Shown: positions 45,701 through 54,121 of the stretch, piece by piece
Layout: each line of letters opens with the position of its first letter
Numbering within the stretch: position 1 is the first letter of the stretch
Source: CAYVOV01 sp964453525
GTDB taxonomy: Bacteria > Chloroflexota > Dehalococcoidia > Dehalococcoidales > UBA2162
Length of the DNA stretch: 64,000 bases
Direction: 5' to 3'
Assembly: GCA_964453525.1 (NCBI GenBank)
Contig: CAYVOV010000017.1
Coordinates: forward strand, 28,680-92,679
The notes under the pieces: model-generated
Told to the model about the DNA's origin: nothing
What the model saw: only the letters and a program-made list of their open reading frames with translations
Databases searched by the model: none
Translations under genes and position numbers: made by a program

Positions 45701-46666
45701 TCAACTGTAACGAATCCTGGGATCCAGCCATGCATAGGTTATATCTATAAAAAGATTTATAAACATTACAGCGGCGGCGATCATTAGATTTACTCCTGAA
45801 ACAATGGGGTAGTCTCTGCGCTGGATAGCGTTGAGAAGGAGAAGCCCTACTCCAGGAAGGCAGAATATCTGCTCTATAATTACTGATCCTCCAATCAGGA
45901 ATGGTATCATCAATCCTATAATCGTAATCACCGGAATCATCGCGTTTTTCAAGGCGTGCCTGTAGATGACTGTTCTCTCCCTTAGCCCCTTTGCCCAGGC
46001 AGTTCTGATATAATCCTGCCTCAGTACTTCAAGCATCATCGTACGGGTCATTCTCATGGTTGTTCCTGACATAACCATCCCCATAATAAAAGCCGGTAGT
46101 AGGAATTGTCCCAGATTTGCCAGTATATCTTGACTGAAGCGAACATACTGCACGGATGGTGTCCAGGACCACCAGATTGCAGGATAGACTATTACTATTG
46201 TCCCCAGCCAAAAAGAGGGAAGTGAGATGAAAAGTATGGCAATACTGCGAGTAATATAATCACCATAGGTATCCTGCCGTATTGCCGAATATATGCCTAC
46301 AGGGATAGCTATCAGCAATGAGAAAATTATGGCAAATATTCCCAGTTCAGTAGATACTACCAGCCTATCGCGGATCAATGTGACCACTGGGCGTTCTGTC
46401 CATAATGACTTTCCTAGGTCACCTCTAGCAATATCCCCCATCCAGCGTGCGTATTGCACATGAATAGGTACATCCAGTCCCATCCTGTGTGCCAGTGCCT
46501 CCCTTGTCCTCTCTTCTATTGGTGTTCCTCCTTCACCTGACCACTCAGACACCATTAAGTCTAGAACGTTGCCTGGAACAAGACGGATAAGGAGAAAGAC
46601 TATTGCTGTCACCAGTAACATGGTAGGGATTATGAGTAAAACTCTCCTGATTAAGTAAGCGATCAT
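45701..46666 (-). CDS. dppB: ABC transporter permease (DppB/OppB type)
   Basis: 321 residues, six membrane helices. Starts MIAYLIRRVLLIIPTMLLVTAIVFLLIRLVPG, the usual DppB opening, has LGKSLWTERPV and the EAA loop RTAWAKGLRERTVIYRHALKNAMIPV. It forms the channel with the next gene. No ATPase gene (DppD/DppF) follows; energy must come from ATPases coded elsewhere. Confidence 0.92.
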   Translation of the reverse strand: MIAYLIRRVLLIIPTMLLVTAIVFLLIRLVPGNVLDLMVSEWSGEGGTPIEERTREALAHRMGLDVPIHVQYARWMGDIARGDLGKSLWTERPVVTLIRDRLVVSTELGIFAIIFSLLIAIPVGIYSAIRQDTYGDYITRSIAILFISLPSFWLGTIVIVYPAIWWSWTPSVQYVRFSQDILANLGQFLLPAFIMGMVMSGTTMRMTRTMMLEVLRQDYIRTAWAKGLRERTVIYRHALKNAMIPVITIIGLMIPFLIGGSVIIEQIFCLPGVGLLLLNAIQRRDYPIVSGVNLMIAAAVMFINLFIDITYAWLDPRIRYS

Positions 46667-46861
46667 ACTACTTTATCACCTCAAACAGCTTTATATAGCC
46701 TTCTTTTCGTCTTTTAACTTTTAACATATGTTGGCACGACCGTTATTACTGAGATTTCGATTCCAGGTTTTATAGCAAGCCTGGGTATTTGTCCATAAGG
46801 GCGTATTACAAATGTCACCCCTAAATAGCATTTGCGGCTGAAATGTCAAAATTCCTCTATT

Positions 46862-46894
46862 GCAGCAGTCGGAGTATGTCTCTCCGACTGCTGC
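46862..46894 (-). terminator. Intercistronic hairpin after the solute-binding gene
   Basis: GCAGCAGTCGGAG and CTCCGACTGCTGC form a perfect 13-bp stem between the solute-binding gene and the permease genes. There is no U-tract, so it probably lowers read-through or protects the upstream mRNA, giving more binding protein than permease. Confidence 0.6.
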
Positions 46895-46938
46895 ATCCGT
46901 TATTTATTCGATTGTGTTTCTATCAGTAGCCAATAAAA

Positions 46939-48741
46939 CTATTTGCCCAGCAGACGTGCTTTCATGTCCTGGTCTACCCAGACGTACTTGGGCCAACCCC
47001 ACCAGGCACTGTACATAACACTAAATTCACCATTGAAGCCCTTTACCCACGGTTGCCAGAAAGTGTACTGCTTGTCGGCAGCGAACGGTACAATATATAC
47101 TGAATTCAGAGCTTTTTCACACACCTGCTTTACATAGCCGTTTCGCGCATCGTCGTCCATGAAAGATCTATCAAGCTTGCCATGATAGATATCTTCGAAG
47201 AAGGGATCATTAATCTTGCAGGGATTAAACTGACTGACTGCCTTAAAGAAGCTCCCTGTTCGGGGGTCACCACATTCCATATTACCGACAGGAATTAGTT
47301 CGTAATTCTCGCGCCCATACCGTATTGTTCTGAAGGTAGCACTTTCTTCAACCTGGATATTTAAATCGATGCCAACCTTTGAAAGCATGTCCTTGGCTAT
47401 AGATAATACGTCCACATAAGTTTGATCGCATGTTACAGTGGCCACGAAACCATCGGGATAACCAGCTTCCGCTAAAAGCTGTTTTGCCTTGTCCGGTTTA
47501 TACTCATAAAGCTCCTTGATATCCGCAGGATAATCCTCCGGTGCGATGTTTACCAGCTTCATTTCCTCTATCTGCCTGAAAGGCTGGTAATATTTTGTAG
47601 CTTCGCCACGGAAGTAATCGTTGACGTATGCATCCTGATCTATAGCCAGACACAAAGCCTTTCGAACTCTGATGTCACTATAAGGTAAACTGGGGTCGTC
47701 AGCTATGCCGGTTATACCATACCCGGTACTATAATTCCAGGTATATTTCAGTTCAGGGTTGGTATTCATCAAATCACTTGCATTATTCCAGGTAAGCATC
47801 GTACCCTGATTACCCAAATGGTCGAGCTTGGCTGTTCGTATTGCAGCTATTCGTGTAGATTCGTCTGCTATGATTAGAACGACTACTTTGTCAAGATAGG
47901 GTAGCTTGTTCTTAGGAAAGAAGGGGTCTGGCAAATAGTAATCTTTGTTCCTTTCAAGTGTCGCGGAACTGCCTTCAATGAAATCTTTTAAAATGTATGG
48001 TCCGGTACCACAAGCATTTTTCCAGTCTGTGCCATCCCCGAACTCTTCGATTATGTCCGGACATTCATATTGCTTGTTTATACCAGTCTCCTCCCAAATA
48101 ATACCGTTGTATCCTTCCTTAGTCTTCACTACGGCTGTATACTTATCGGGACAGGTTATTTCCTCTATATAGGGGAAAGACAGACTGAAGAAAGACCCTG
48201 GAGTGTTGAACCAATGCCGGTCAATACTCTTTTTGTAGTCATCGGCGACAAACTCCCTACCGTTGGCTGGATAAGTATCATGCCAGTGAACTCCTTTGCG
48301 GAAATGCCAGATTATTGTTGAATCATCTGGTAGCTCCCAGCTTTCAGCCAGGCTTGGTGCATATTGATCTAGAGAAGGCGGTAAGCTGGCAGTACGAAAT
48401 GAATTCTCACCAGTGCCCGACGGTCCTTTTGCCCAGTCTTTTTGCATTGCTCCTTCATTGGTTAGTTGGAAAGTGACTCCATTGAATCCGCCCTGTAAGA
48501 CGTTATCAAAGGTAAAATTAGTGAACTGTGCACAATGCGTAAGTGTACCGCCATATTCCGGTTTTTCCTTCATTAATTCTACCTTTGCTCCATCTTTCTT
48601 GGTAAGTGTGACCTTTACCATCTCAGCTTCTTCTTCTACTTTTGCTTGTTCCTCCTCTTCCGCTGCTCCGCCGCAGGATGCTATAACCAGAGAAAGTACC
48701 ATCACACAACTCGCTACTAACCAGATAATTTTTCTTGTCAT
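46939..48741 (-). CDS. ABC transporter solute-binding lipoprotein, family 5 (operator-controlled)
   Basis: 600 residues from the ATG at 48741 (AAGGAG upstream). Signal MTRKIIWLVASCVMVLSLVIAS, lipobox Cys23, acidic linker, then a segment VKVTLTKKDGAKVELMKEKPEYGG that also occurs in the lipoprotein at 60848. Family-5 marks: AESWELPDDSTIIWHFRKGVHWHD, ACGTGPYILKDF, PDKAKQLLAEAGYPDGF. First gene of an operon with dppB, dppC and a dehydratase. An operator and promoter lie about 300 bases upstream. Confidence 0.9.
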   Translation of the reverse strand: MTRKIIWLVASCVMVLSLVIASCGGAAEEEEQAKVEEEAEMVKVTLTKKDGAKVELMKEKPEYGGTLTHCAQFTNFTFDNVLQGGFNGVTFQLTNEGAMQKDWAKGPSGTGENSFRTASLPPSLDQYAPSLAESWELPDDSTIIWHFRKGVHWHDTYPANGREFVADDYKKSIDRHWFNTPGSFFSLSFPYIEEITCPDKYTAVVKTKEGYNGIIWEETGINKQYECPDIIEEFGDGTDWKNACGTGPYILKDFIEGSSATLERNKDYYLPDPFFPKNKLPYLDKVVVLIIADESTRIAAIRTAKLDHLGNQGTMLTWNNASDLMNTNPELKYTWNYSTGYGITGIADDPSLPYSDIRVRKALCLAIDQDAYVNDYFRGEATKYYQPFRQIEEMKLVNIAPEDYPADIKELYEYKPDKAKQLLAEAGYPDGFVATVTCDQTYVDVLSIAKDMLSKVGIDLNIQVEESATFRTIRYGRENYELIPVGNMECGDPRTGSFFKAVSQFNPCKINDPFFEDIYHGKLDRSFMDDDARNGYVKQVCEKALNSVYIVPFAADKQYTFWQPWVKGFNGEFSVMYSAWWGWPKYVWVDQDMKARLLGK

Positions 48742-49544
48742 CTTTTTCCGAACTCCTTTTATAATCAACTTTGAATTACTCACATTGCTGCTATTTTTAT
48801 TTTTATTATGAGATATGCTTTCACCTCCTTTGGCTAGTCGTACACGGAGTCATTTTTTTGTTTATGCTGCAGTATCCATGATAGTCTAGAAAGATTAGAA
48901 TAACTTTAAAGGTTTGTAACTACATCTACAGCTCGTGCATTTTTCCGTTAAGGCCAGTACTTTTTGCTAAAAGGCCAATGAATAAATTGGTTCTGTTTGT
49001 CCTTTTAAATATTTTGGTATCCTATACACATATATAACGTAAACGTTACACGTACACGTTAGATATTAGTACAAAAAAATTCGTAATGTCAAGACTTACT
49101 TGGTGACCATCAATATAGACTTTCGATATTAGATATTAATTCTAGGTAAATAGAAGCAAAATGTTAAATGCGGAACATCTAAAAGCTCTAGTGAGCTAGA
49201 CCACATCGATATAATCAAAATAGTTTATTTAGCTTATCAAATACAGCGTGTACTGCATATTTACCGGAAAGTTAAGAATTGATGCGTTTATGGAATTTTA
49301 CACTTTTAAGTACAATACTTTTTTGTAAATATATTGCTGCAAGAAAATGGGTTTTCATCACATGACTAATTGAGGATACGCAGCTAGTACATAATTAAGA
49401 CAAACCACGTATCCCCGAAATAATTAGAGTACTGAATTTTTAAACACCAGAAATTGGAACATATGCCGGCTACGTTATTCGGCGGAAGAAAAAATTCCTT
49501 CCAGCATAGGTCGAAGTGACTTTAATTGTCCCATCGCCGCCTGC
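48742..49544. other. Leader and promoter region of the solute-binding operon
   Basis: Apart from the operator and promoter at 49037-49092 there is a strong ribosome-like AAAGGAGGTG at 48822-48831 (minus) without its own gene. 49093-49544 shows no gene; the sequence is A/T-rich. Confidence 0.4.
49037..49059 (-). promoter_or_regulatory. ACGT-box operator A
   Basis: Four ACGT boxes at 49037, 49043, 49050 and 49056 (spacing 6, 7, 6), together a near-perfect palindrome. On the minus strand it follows directly after TTGACA (49087-49092) and TAATAT (49063-49068, 18-base spacer), so it covers the probable start of transcription of the solute-binding/permease/dehydratase operon. One of five matching sites. 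Confidence 0.8.
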
Positions 49545-50306
49545 TTACGGCATCATTAGTCCCCCGTCTACTTGAAGAGTCTGTCCGGTAATGTTCATTG
49601 AGACGTCCGAAGCTAAAAAGGCCACTGCATTTGCCATATCCTCGACTGTCTGAATTCTTTTCATCGGTACGCGTTCTGCCATACCCTCAAACATCTGGGC
49701 TGCACGGTCTCCAGCACGCGCATGGAATTTGGTCGCTACCATGCCTGGAGCTATGGCGTTTACATTTATTCCATCGGGTCCAAAGTCCCCTGCCATACCT
49801 CTGGTAATGCTTAGAACTGCACCCTTGGCTGCAGCGTAAGAAATGGGACGCCCCAGTCTTCCGCTAATCGATGTAAAATTTATAATTTTACCGTATTTAC
49901 GCTCTATCATGCCGGGAGCAACCGCTTTTATACAGTTCATTGTGCCATAAAGGTTAATCGCTATGTCTTTTTCCCAGTACTCTTCTGGTTGCTCGAGGAA
50001 AGGCCCTCCGCCAGCAGCCATACCAGCAGTATTTACCAATATGTCTATTTTGCCAAATTCTTTCAAAGCTGTTTTTACCATTTCGCCAACTTCGGCTTTA
50101 TTAGCTACATCCGCTTTCAAAGCAATAGCCTTTCTTCTTAAAGCCTTGACCTCAGTTGCGGTCTGTTCTGCTCCTTCAAGGTCTATATCAGTGGAGATAA
50201 TATCGCACCCCTCTTTGGCAAGAGTTATACATACCGCCTTACCAATGCCTATTTGGCTTGCACTCCCGGTTACAAGTGCTACCTTACCTTTGAGTTCATA
50301 GTCCAT
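49545..50306 (-). CDS. Short-chain dehydrogenase/reductase (SDR), copy 1
   Basis: 253 residues from the second of two adjacent ATGs (50306; AAGGAG six bases before). Classical SDR: VTGSASQIGIGKA binds NAD(P), Asp in STDIDLEGA suggests NAD preference, NTAGMAAGG, Ser in TSISG, and YAAAK as the Tyr-Lys pair, ending GQTLQVDGGLMMP. Probably oxidises a hydroxy acid or sugar-acid hydroxyl. Close relatives are at 53156 and 59922. Operator B controls it. Confidence 0.9.
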   Translation of the reverse strand: MDYELKGKVALVTGSASQIGIGKAVCITLAKEGCDIISTDIDLEGAEQTATEVKALRRKAIALKADVANKAEVGEMVKTALKEFGKIDILVNTAGMAAGGGPFLEQPEEYWEKDIAINLYGTMNCIKAVAPGMIERKYGKIINFTSISGRLGRPISYAAAKGAVLSITRGMAGDFGPDGINVNAIAPGMVATKFHARAGDRAAQMFEGMAERVPMKRIQTVEDMANAVAFLASDVSMNITGQTLQVDGGLMMP

Positions 50307-50541
50307 CATTTGCTCCTTTTATTTCATTTTCTATTTTTGGGTTTAACCGAAAGTTATAAAGATACAAACTTTTTCCCTGGAAATTTTTTACCAATTTTCA
50401 TGTATTATTTTATCTATCAGGTACTTTGTTCTACCTCCCTAGATCTTTATGCTGTGAGTCACCTTAATAAAAGTCTAACCATCGTTACAATGCTATTTCC
50501 TTTCTTTCAAAATATTTCGGTGTCATTTGCATATGTATCAT

Positions 50542-50564
50542 ACGCATACGTAATACGTATACGT
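50542..50564 (-). promoter_or_regulatory. ACGT-box operator B
   Basis: Boxes ACGC, ACGT, ACGT, ACGT at 50542, 50548, 50555 and 50561 (6-7-6). On the minus strand it lies just after TTGACA (50594-50599) and TATAGT (50570-50575, 18-base spacer). It should control the SDR ending at 49545. Confidence 0.8.
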
Positions 50565-50856
50565 GTTATACTATAAAATAATGAATTGTATAATGTCAAT
50601 ATAATTTTCATAGCTAATTCAATACTTAATAATTGATAGTTTTCATATTTATCCTATATTGATAAAGTACAGAGTAGTCTTTCTATGTGAGATATTTACA
50701 TCGACCGCTCTGGTAAAGCTTATCAGTATCGGAATTCATCTTCACTGGTCTGTTTTGTTAGAGCTATGACTTGATTCCTTCTAAAGCTAAGAGATAAATT
50801 AATAAGTTTCAATAATACATAGTTTCCAAGACATGGAATCATCTTTAAAATATACC

Positions 50857-50885
50857 TTGACATTATTTATATGACCTGTTATCAT
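50857..50885 (+). promoter_or_regulatory. Promoter of dehydratase copy 2 (TTGACA-17-TATCAT)
   Basis: TTGACA at 50857-50862 and TATCAT at 50880-50885, 17 bases apart. Operator C starts two bases further on. Confidence 0.72.
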
Positions 50886-50886
50886 T

Positions 50887-50909
50887 ACGTACACGTATAA
50901 CGTATACGT
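50887..50909 (+). promoter_or_regulatory. ACGT-box operator C
   Basis: ACGT boxes at 50887, 50893, 50900 and 50906 (6-7-6), placed over the expected transcription start of the plus-strand dehydratase gene. Confidence 0.8.
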
Positions 50910-51079
50910 AATATTGCTATATACATATAAATTATTCATTAATATTCACATCGATAGTAATTTGGATTAAGAGTTACGTAATTGTGTCTGCTCTACGTGC
51001 AAGGTTGATAATTTCTATGTGACCAGCGCTGACGGAACGTATATATTTATAAAAATTGGAATCCAGTGAGGTGTAGAAA

Positions 51080-52237
51080 ATGAAAATAGTAGACATTAAA
51101 ACGTATGTAGTGGAAAATCCAACTAATCGTGGTCAAAATATTACCACATTCTTGAAGCTGACTACGGACAATGGAATAGAAGGTATCGGTGAGCCCGTTC
51201 GTATTGGATTTGACCCGGAGGTCGTAGAACAAATGATTTATTCCGCCGGGGAACGGTTTATTGTTGATTCCGACCCGTTTAAGATAGAGGATATGTGGCG
51301 AAGAATCTATATGGGTAGCTACCGTCCCGGTGCGGCCAGAATGGGTATAATTAGTGGTTTTGAAATGGCCTGCTGGGACATTATCGGTAAAGCTGTGAAT
51401 CAACCCATTTATAATCTTCTCGGAGGTCAGTATCACGAAAAGGTAAGAAGCTATACCTACTTATATTCAGCTGCTGAAACTGCTGCTCAAACGGAAACTC
51501 AGATAGTTCAAAACACCCCGGATCTGGCTGCAGAAAGAGCCGCCACTTACGTAAAAATGGGTTTCACCGCAGTAAAATTTGATCCTGCAAGGCCCGCAAT
51601 AATACCTAACCCTCATCAGCTACCTTTAGAAACACTTGAGAATGCCGAGGCTGTAGTTAAAAGTGTGCGAGAAGCAGTTGGTGACAAGTGTGATATCCTT
51701 ATTGGCACTCACGGGCAGATGACCACCTCCAGTGCTATTAGACTAGCCAGGAGACTTGAGAAGTACGACCCATTGTGGTTTGAAGAGCCGGTTCCTCCGG
51801 AGAACAAAGAGGAGATGGCCAGAGTAGCCCACCATACGACAATACCTATTGCCACCGGTGAGAGATTGTACACCAAATATGAGTTCAGGGAATTGTTACA
51901 GAATCAATCTGCTGCTATCTTACAGTTTACCCTCGGAAGTGTAGGCGGCTTCCTGGAGGCCAAGAAGGTTGCCGGTATGGCTGAAGCATATTACGCGCAT
52001 ATAGCTCCGCATTTCTATGCCGGACCTGTAGCAGCTATGGCCAACATTCATATTGACACTTGTTGCCCCAACGCATTAATGCAAGAAAGTATTGAGAGAT
52101 TTGACGGTTTCCAGGCGGAGTTACTCAAGAAACCTATTCAGTGGGAAGAGGGATATATAATACCCCCCAAAGAGCCGGGGCTTGGCGTAGAACTTAATGA
52201 AGAAGCCTTGAAAAAATACCAATATAAAAAAGATTGA
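51080..52237 (+). CDS. Enolase-superfamily dehydratase-like protein (MR/MLE), copy 2
   Basis: 385 residues, same layout as copy 1 and clearly a paralogue. GFTAVKFDPARP, ILIGTHGQMTTSSAIRLA, FEEPVPPENKEEMARVAHHT, ATGERLYTKYEF, AHIAPHFYAGP. The first metal-ligand position is again Gly. Starts at an ATG behind GAGGTG. It stands alone behind operator C, divergent from SDR copy 1. It probably acts on a compound related to that of copies 1 and 3. Confidence 0.86.
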   Translation: MKIVDIKTYVVENPTNRGQNITTFLKLTTDNGIEGIGEPVRIGFDPEVVEQMIYSAGERFIVDSDPFKIEDMWRRIYMGSYRPGAARMGIISGFEMACWDIIGKAVNQPIYNLLGGQYHEKVRSYTYLYSAAETAAQTETQIVQNTPDLAAERAATYVKMGFTAVKFDPARPAIIPNPHQLPLETLENAEAVVKSVREAVGDKCDILIGTHGQMTTSSAIRLARRLEKYDPLWFEEPVPPENKEEMARVAHHTTIPIATGERLYTKYEFRELLQNQSAAILQFTLGSVGGFLEAKKVAGMAEAYYAHIAPHFYAGPVAAMANIHIDTCCPNALMQESIERFDGFQAELLKKPIQWEEGYIIPPKEPGLGVELNEEALKKYQYKKD

Positions 52238-52703
52238 ACATAGCTTACGATCTATAAAATCTCAACAATCAGAACAAAAAAAGTAATATCTAAAAGCAGT
52301 GCTAATACCAGAAAAAATATCCATCGGAAAATATGAGTCATAAAGCTCTCACTATTTTAAATAGACTTACTGCTCCATTTATTCTAGATATTCTTTATTA
52401 AGCAGTATTTCCTAAAGTTGAAAAGATGATTAAATACCTGCTCGAGATGCAGATTGTTTAGTTATGTGTTATAGTATGTTGACCTAAACAGTACGCTTTC
52501 CGCCGCTGTTATTTAATAATTTCTATGTATTTTTTCAGGAAATGCTTCTGATATTTGATACGCAATTAATAGAATTTCACAAGAGAATATCAGAAATTCT
52601 TTCTCTCCAAGCGCTATCTACTCAACTTCGATAGAAAAGAATAAGTAAGGTCGTTTTGATATCTACTAATATCCAGAACATAGATAATTATTAACAATAC
52701 CTA

Positions 52704-52733
52704 TTGACAAAATTAATATCCATATTATATTAT
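52704..52733 (+). promoter_or_regulatory. Promoter of the SDR/AOR unit
   Basis: TTGACA at 52704-52709 and an A/T-rich -10 (TATATT or TATTAT within 52726-52733), 16-18 bases apart, directly before operator D. Confidence 0.65.
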
Positions 52734-52735
52734 AA

Positions 52736-52771
52736 ACGCACACGTATAACGTATACGTGTAACGTGTGCGA
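52736..52771 (+). promoter_or_regulatory. ACGT-box operator D (extended, six boxes)
   Basis: Boxes at 52736 (ACGC), 52742, 52749, 52755, 52762 (ACGT) and 52768 (GCGA), spacing 6-7-6-7-6. It equals two overlapping four-box sites sharing two boxes, and the whole 36 bp is palindromic. Confidence 0.82.
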
Positions 52772-52837
52772 TTATAATATCATAATACTTAATAAATACC
52801 AAGAAGATTAATGTAATACTTGAAAGCACAATATAAA

Positions 52838-52966
52838 AGCTGGCCTTACCGATAAAAACCTGTGGGCTGTGGGTGTTTTGCCCACCCACAGCCCATATTC
52901 TCACCTCCTCCAGATCCCCCTTGGCTGATGCTATCCATTCAATGGGAGCGAGCGGTAAGGCCAGCT
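52838..52966 (+). ncRNA. Structured 5' leader of the SDR/AOR mRNA
   Basis: A perfect 14-bp pair, AGCTGGCCTTACCG (52838-52851) with CGGTAAGGCCAGCT (52953-52966), encloses a perfect 12-bp hairpin, TGGGCTGTGGGT (52863-52874) with ACCCACAGCCCA (52884-52895). It lies in the transcribed leader between operator D and the SDR. It could be a regulatory RNA fold or a small inserted palindromic element. No known riboswitch class was recognised. Confidence 0.5.
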
Positions 52967-53091
52967 AAGGGGGGTTATTATTGCAGAATAGCTATTTTAT
53001 TATGGCAGTAGTATAAACTTTGAAAATATTATTAAGATAAATTGAATGAATTCCTATAAAATATCTCTATATTGTCTTTAAAGGAGGTGAC

Positions 53092-53124
53092 TTGAACAAT
53101 AAGTCGGCTTACGAATTTTTCTAA
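53092..53124 (+). other. Possible 10-codon leader peptide
   Basis: AAAGGAGGTGA is followed at once by TTG AAC AAT AAG and a short frame (MNNKSAYEFF) that ends 32 bases before the SDR start, which has its own AAGGGAGG site. Confidence 0.3.
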
Positions 53125-53155
53125 CGATGAATAACTGAGAATAAGGGAGGGACAA

Positions 53156-53920
53156 ATGGACCTTGGACTTGAAAATAAAGTAGCTCTTGTAACTGGAACT
53201 GCCAGTCAAGTTGGTATGGGTAAGGCTATTTGTTTATATCTAGCAAGAGAAGGATGTGATATAATTGCTGCTGACATTGACCTCAATGGAGCACAAAAGA
53301 CTGCAGATGAAGTTAAAGATTTGGGACGAAAGGCTATTGCCATTCAAGCAGATGTAGTTAATGAAGATGAAGTAAAAAAGATGGTAGATGCGGCTTTGCT
53401 GGAATTTAGCAAGATAGACATCTTGATAAATACTGCTGGCTTGAGTGGGGGAGGTGGAGTACCTTTCCTTGAGTCGGGGAAAGATCGATGGCAAAAAGAT
53501 ATCGATGTCAATCTCTATGGAACAATGAATTGTTCAAAGGTAGTGCTTCCTGGCATGATTGAGAAAAAATATGGTAAAATTGTTAATTTTACCTCGATTG
53601 CAGCAAAAGTAGGTCCTCTTGGTTCTTACTCTGCGGCTAAGGCAGGTGTATCAGCCATCACCAGAGGAATGGCCACGCAATTTGGACCCGAGGGAATTAA
53701 TGTAAATGCTATAGCACCGGGCGTGGTACCTACTAACTTTTTTAATGCTCTTGGTGACCGCGCAAATCAGATGTTTAAAGGTATGGCAGAACGCGTACCA
53801 ATGAGGAGAATCCAAACGGTAGAGGATATAGCGTATGCGGTGGCCTTTTTAGTATCTGACGTCTCTAAAAATATCACGGGACAAACTATTCATGTAGATA
53901 GCGGTCTGGTTATGTTATAA
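53156..53920 (+). CDS. Short-chain dehydrogenase/reductase (SDR), copy 2
   Basis: 254 residues. VTGTASQVGMGKA for NAD(P), AADIDLNGAQ, NTAGLSGGGG, Ser in TSIAAKVG, YSAAK pair, GQTIHVDSGLVML end. Relative to copies 1 and 3 the active-site loop (KVGPLGSYS instead of RLGRPISYA) differs, so the substrate may differ. Strong AGGGAGG before the ATG. It is followed by the aldehyde oxidoreductase gene 200 bases on, same strand, and both probably share operator D. Confidence 0.9.
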   Translation: MDLGLENKVALVTGTASQVGMGKAICLYLAREGCDIIAADIDLNGAQKTADEVKDLGRKAIAIQADVVNEDEVKKMVDAALLEFSKIDILINTAGLSGGGGVPFLESGKDRWQKDIDVNLYGTMNCSKVVLPGMIEKKYGKIVNFTSIAAKVGPLGSYSAAKAGVSAITRGMATQFGPEGINVNAIAPGVVPTNFFNALGDRANQMFKGMAERVPMRRIQTVEDIAYAVAFLVSDVSKNITGQTIHVDSGLVML

Positions 53921-54121
53921 GCGAGTGGCTTATAACACCTATATAAAATGCCTTTATAGATACTATTATTATTCAAGTTTAACAGCTCTGTTATTTAAGA
54001 GATAGGTGTAAAAGCTTGTGATGATCCAAATCAGGCTGTTAAAAGCAAGCGCAACGGAGTATAAGGGAAATAGTAAATATAATAATTGCTGCAAATAGGT
54101 GACCTAGAGAAAGGAGAAAGA

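Larger units (their letters stand above)
50307..51079. other. Divergent control region with two operators
   Basis: 773 bases between SDR copy 1 (minus) and dehydratase copy 2 (plus). It holds operators B and C, each with its own promoter. Nothing else is recognised between them (50600-50856). Confidence 0.6.
52238..53155. other. Control and leader region of the SDR/AOR unit
   Basis: Holds promoter and operator D (52704-52771), a structured leader (52838-52966) and a short leader frame (53092-53124). 52238-52700 shows nothing else. Confidence 0.55.

Noticed and set aside
51047..51436. 129-residue minus-strand frame over dehydratase copy 2
   Set aside because: A shadow of a strongly supported gene; the same kind of shadow appears over the paralogues.
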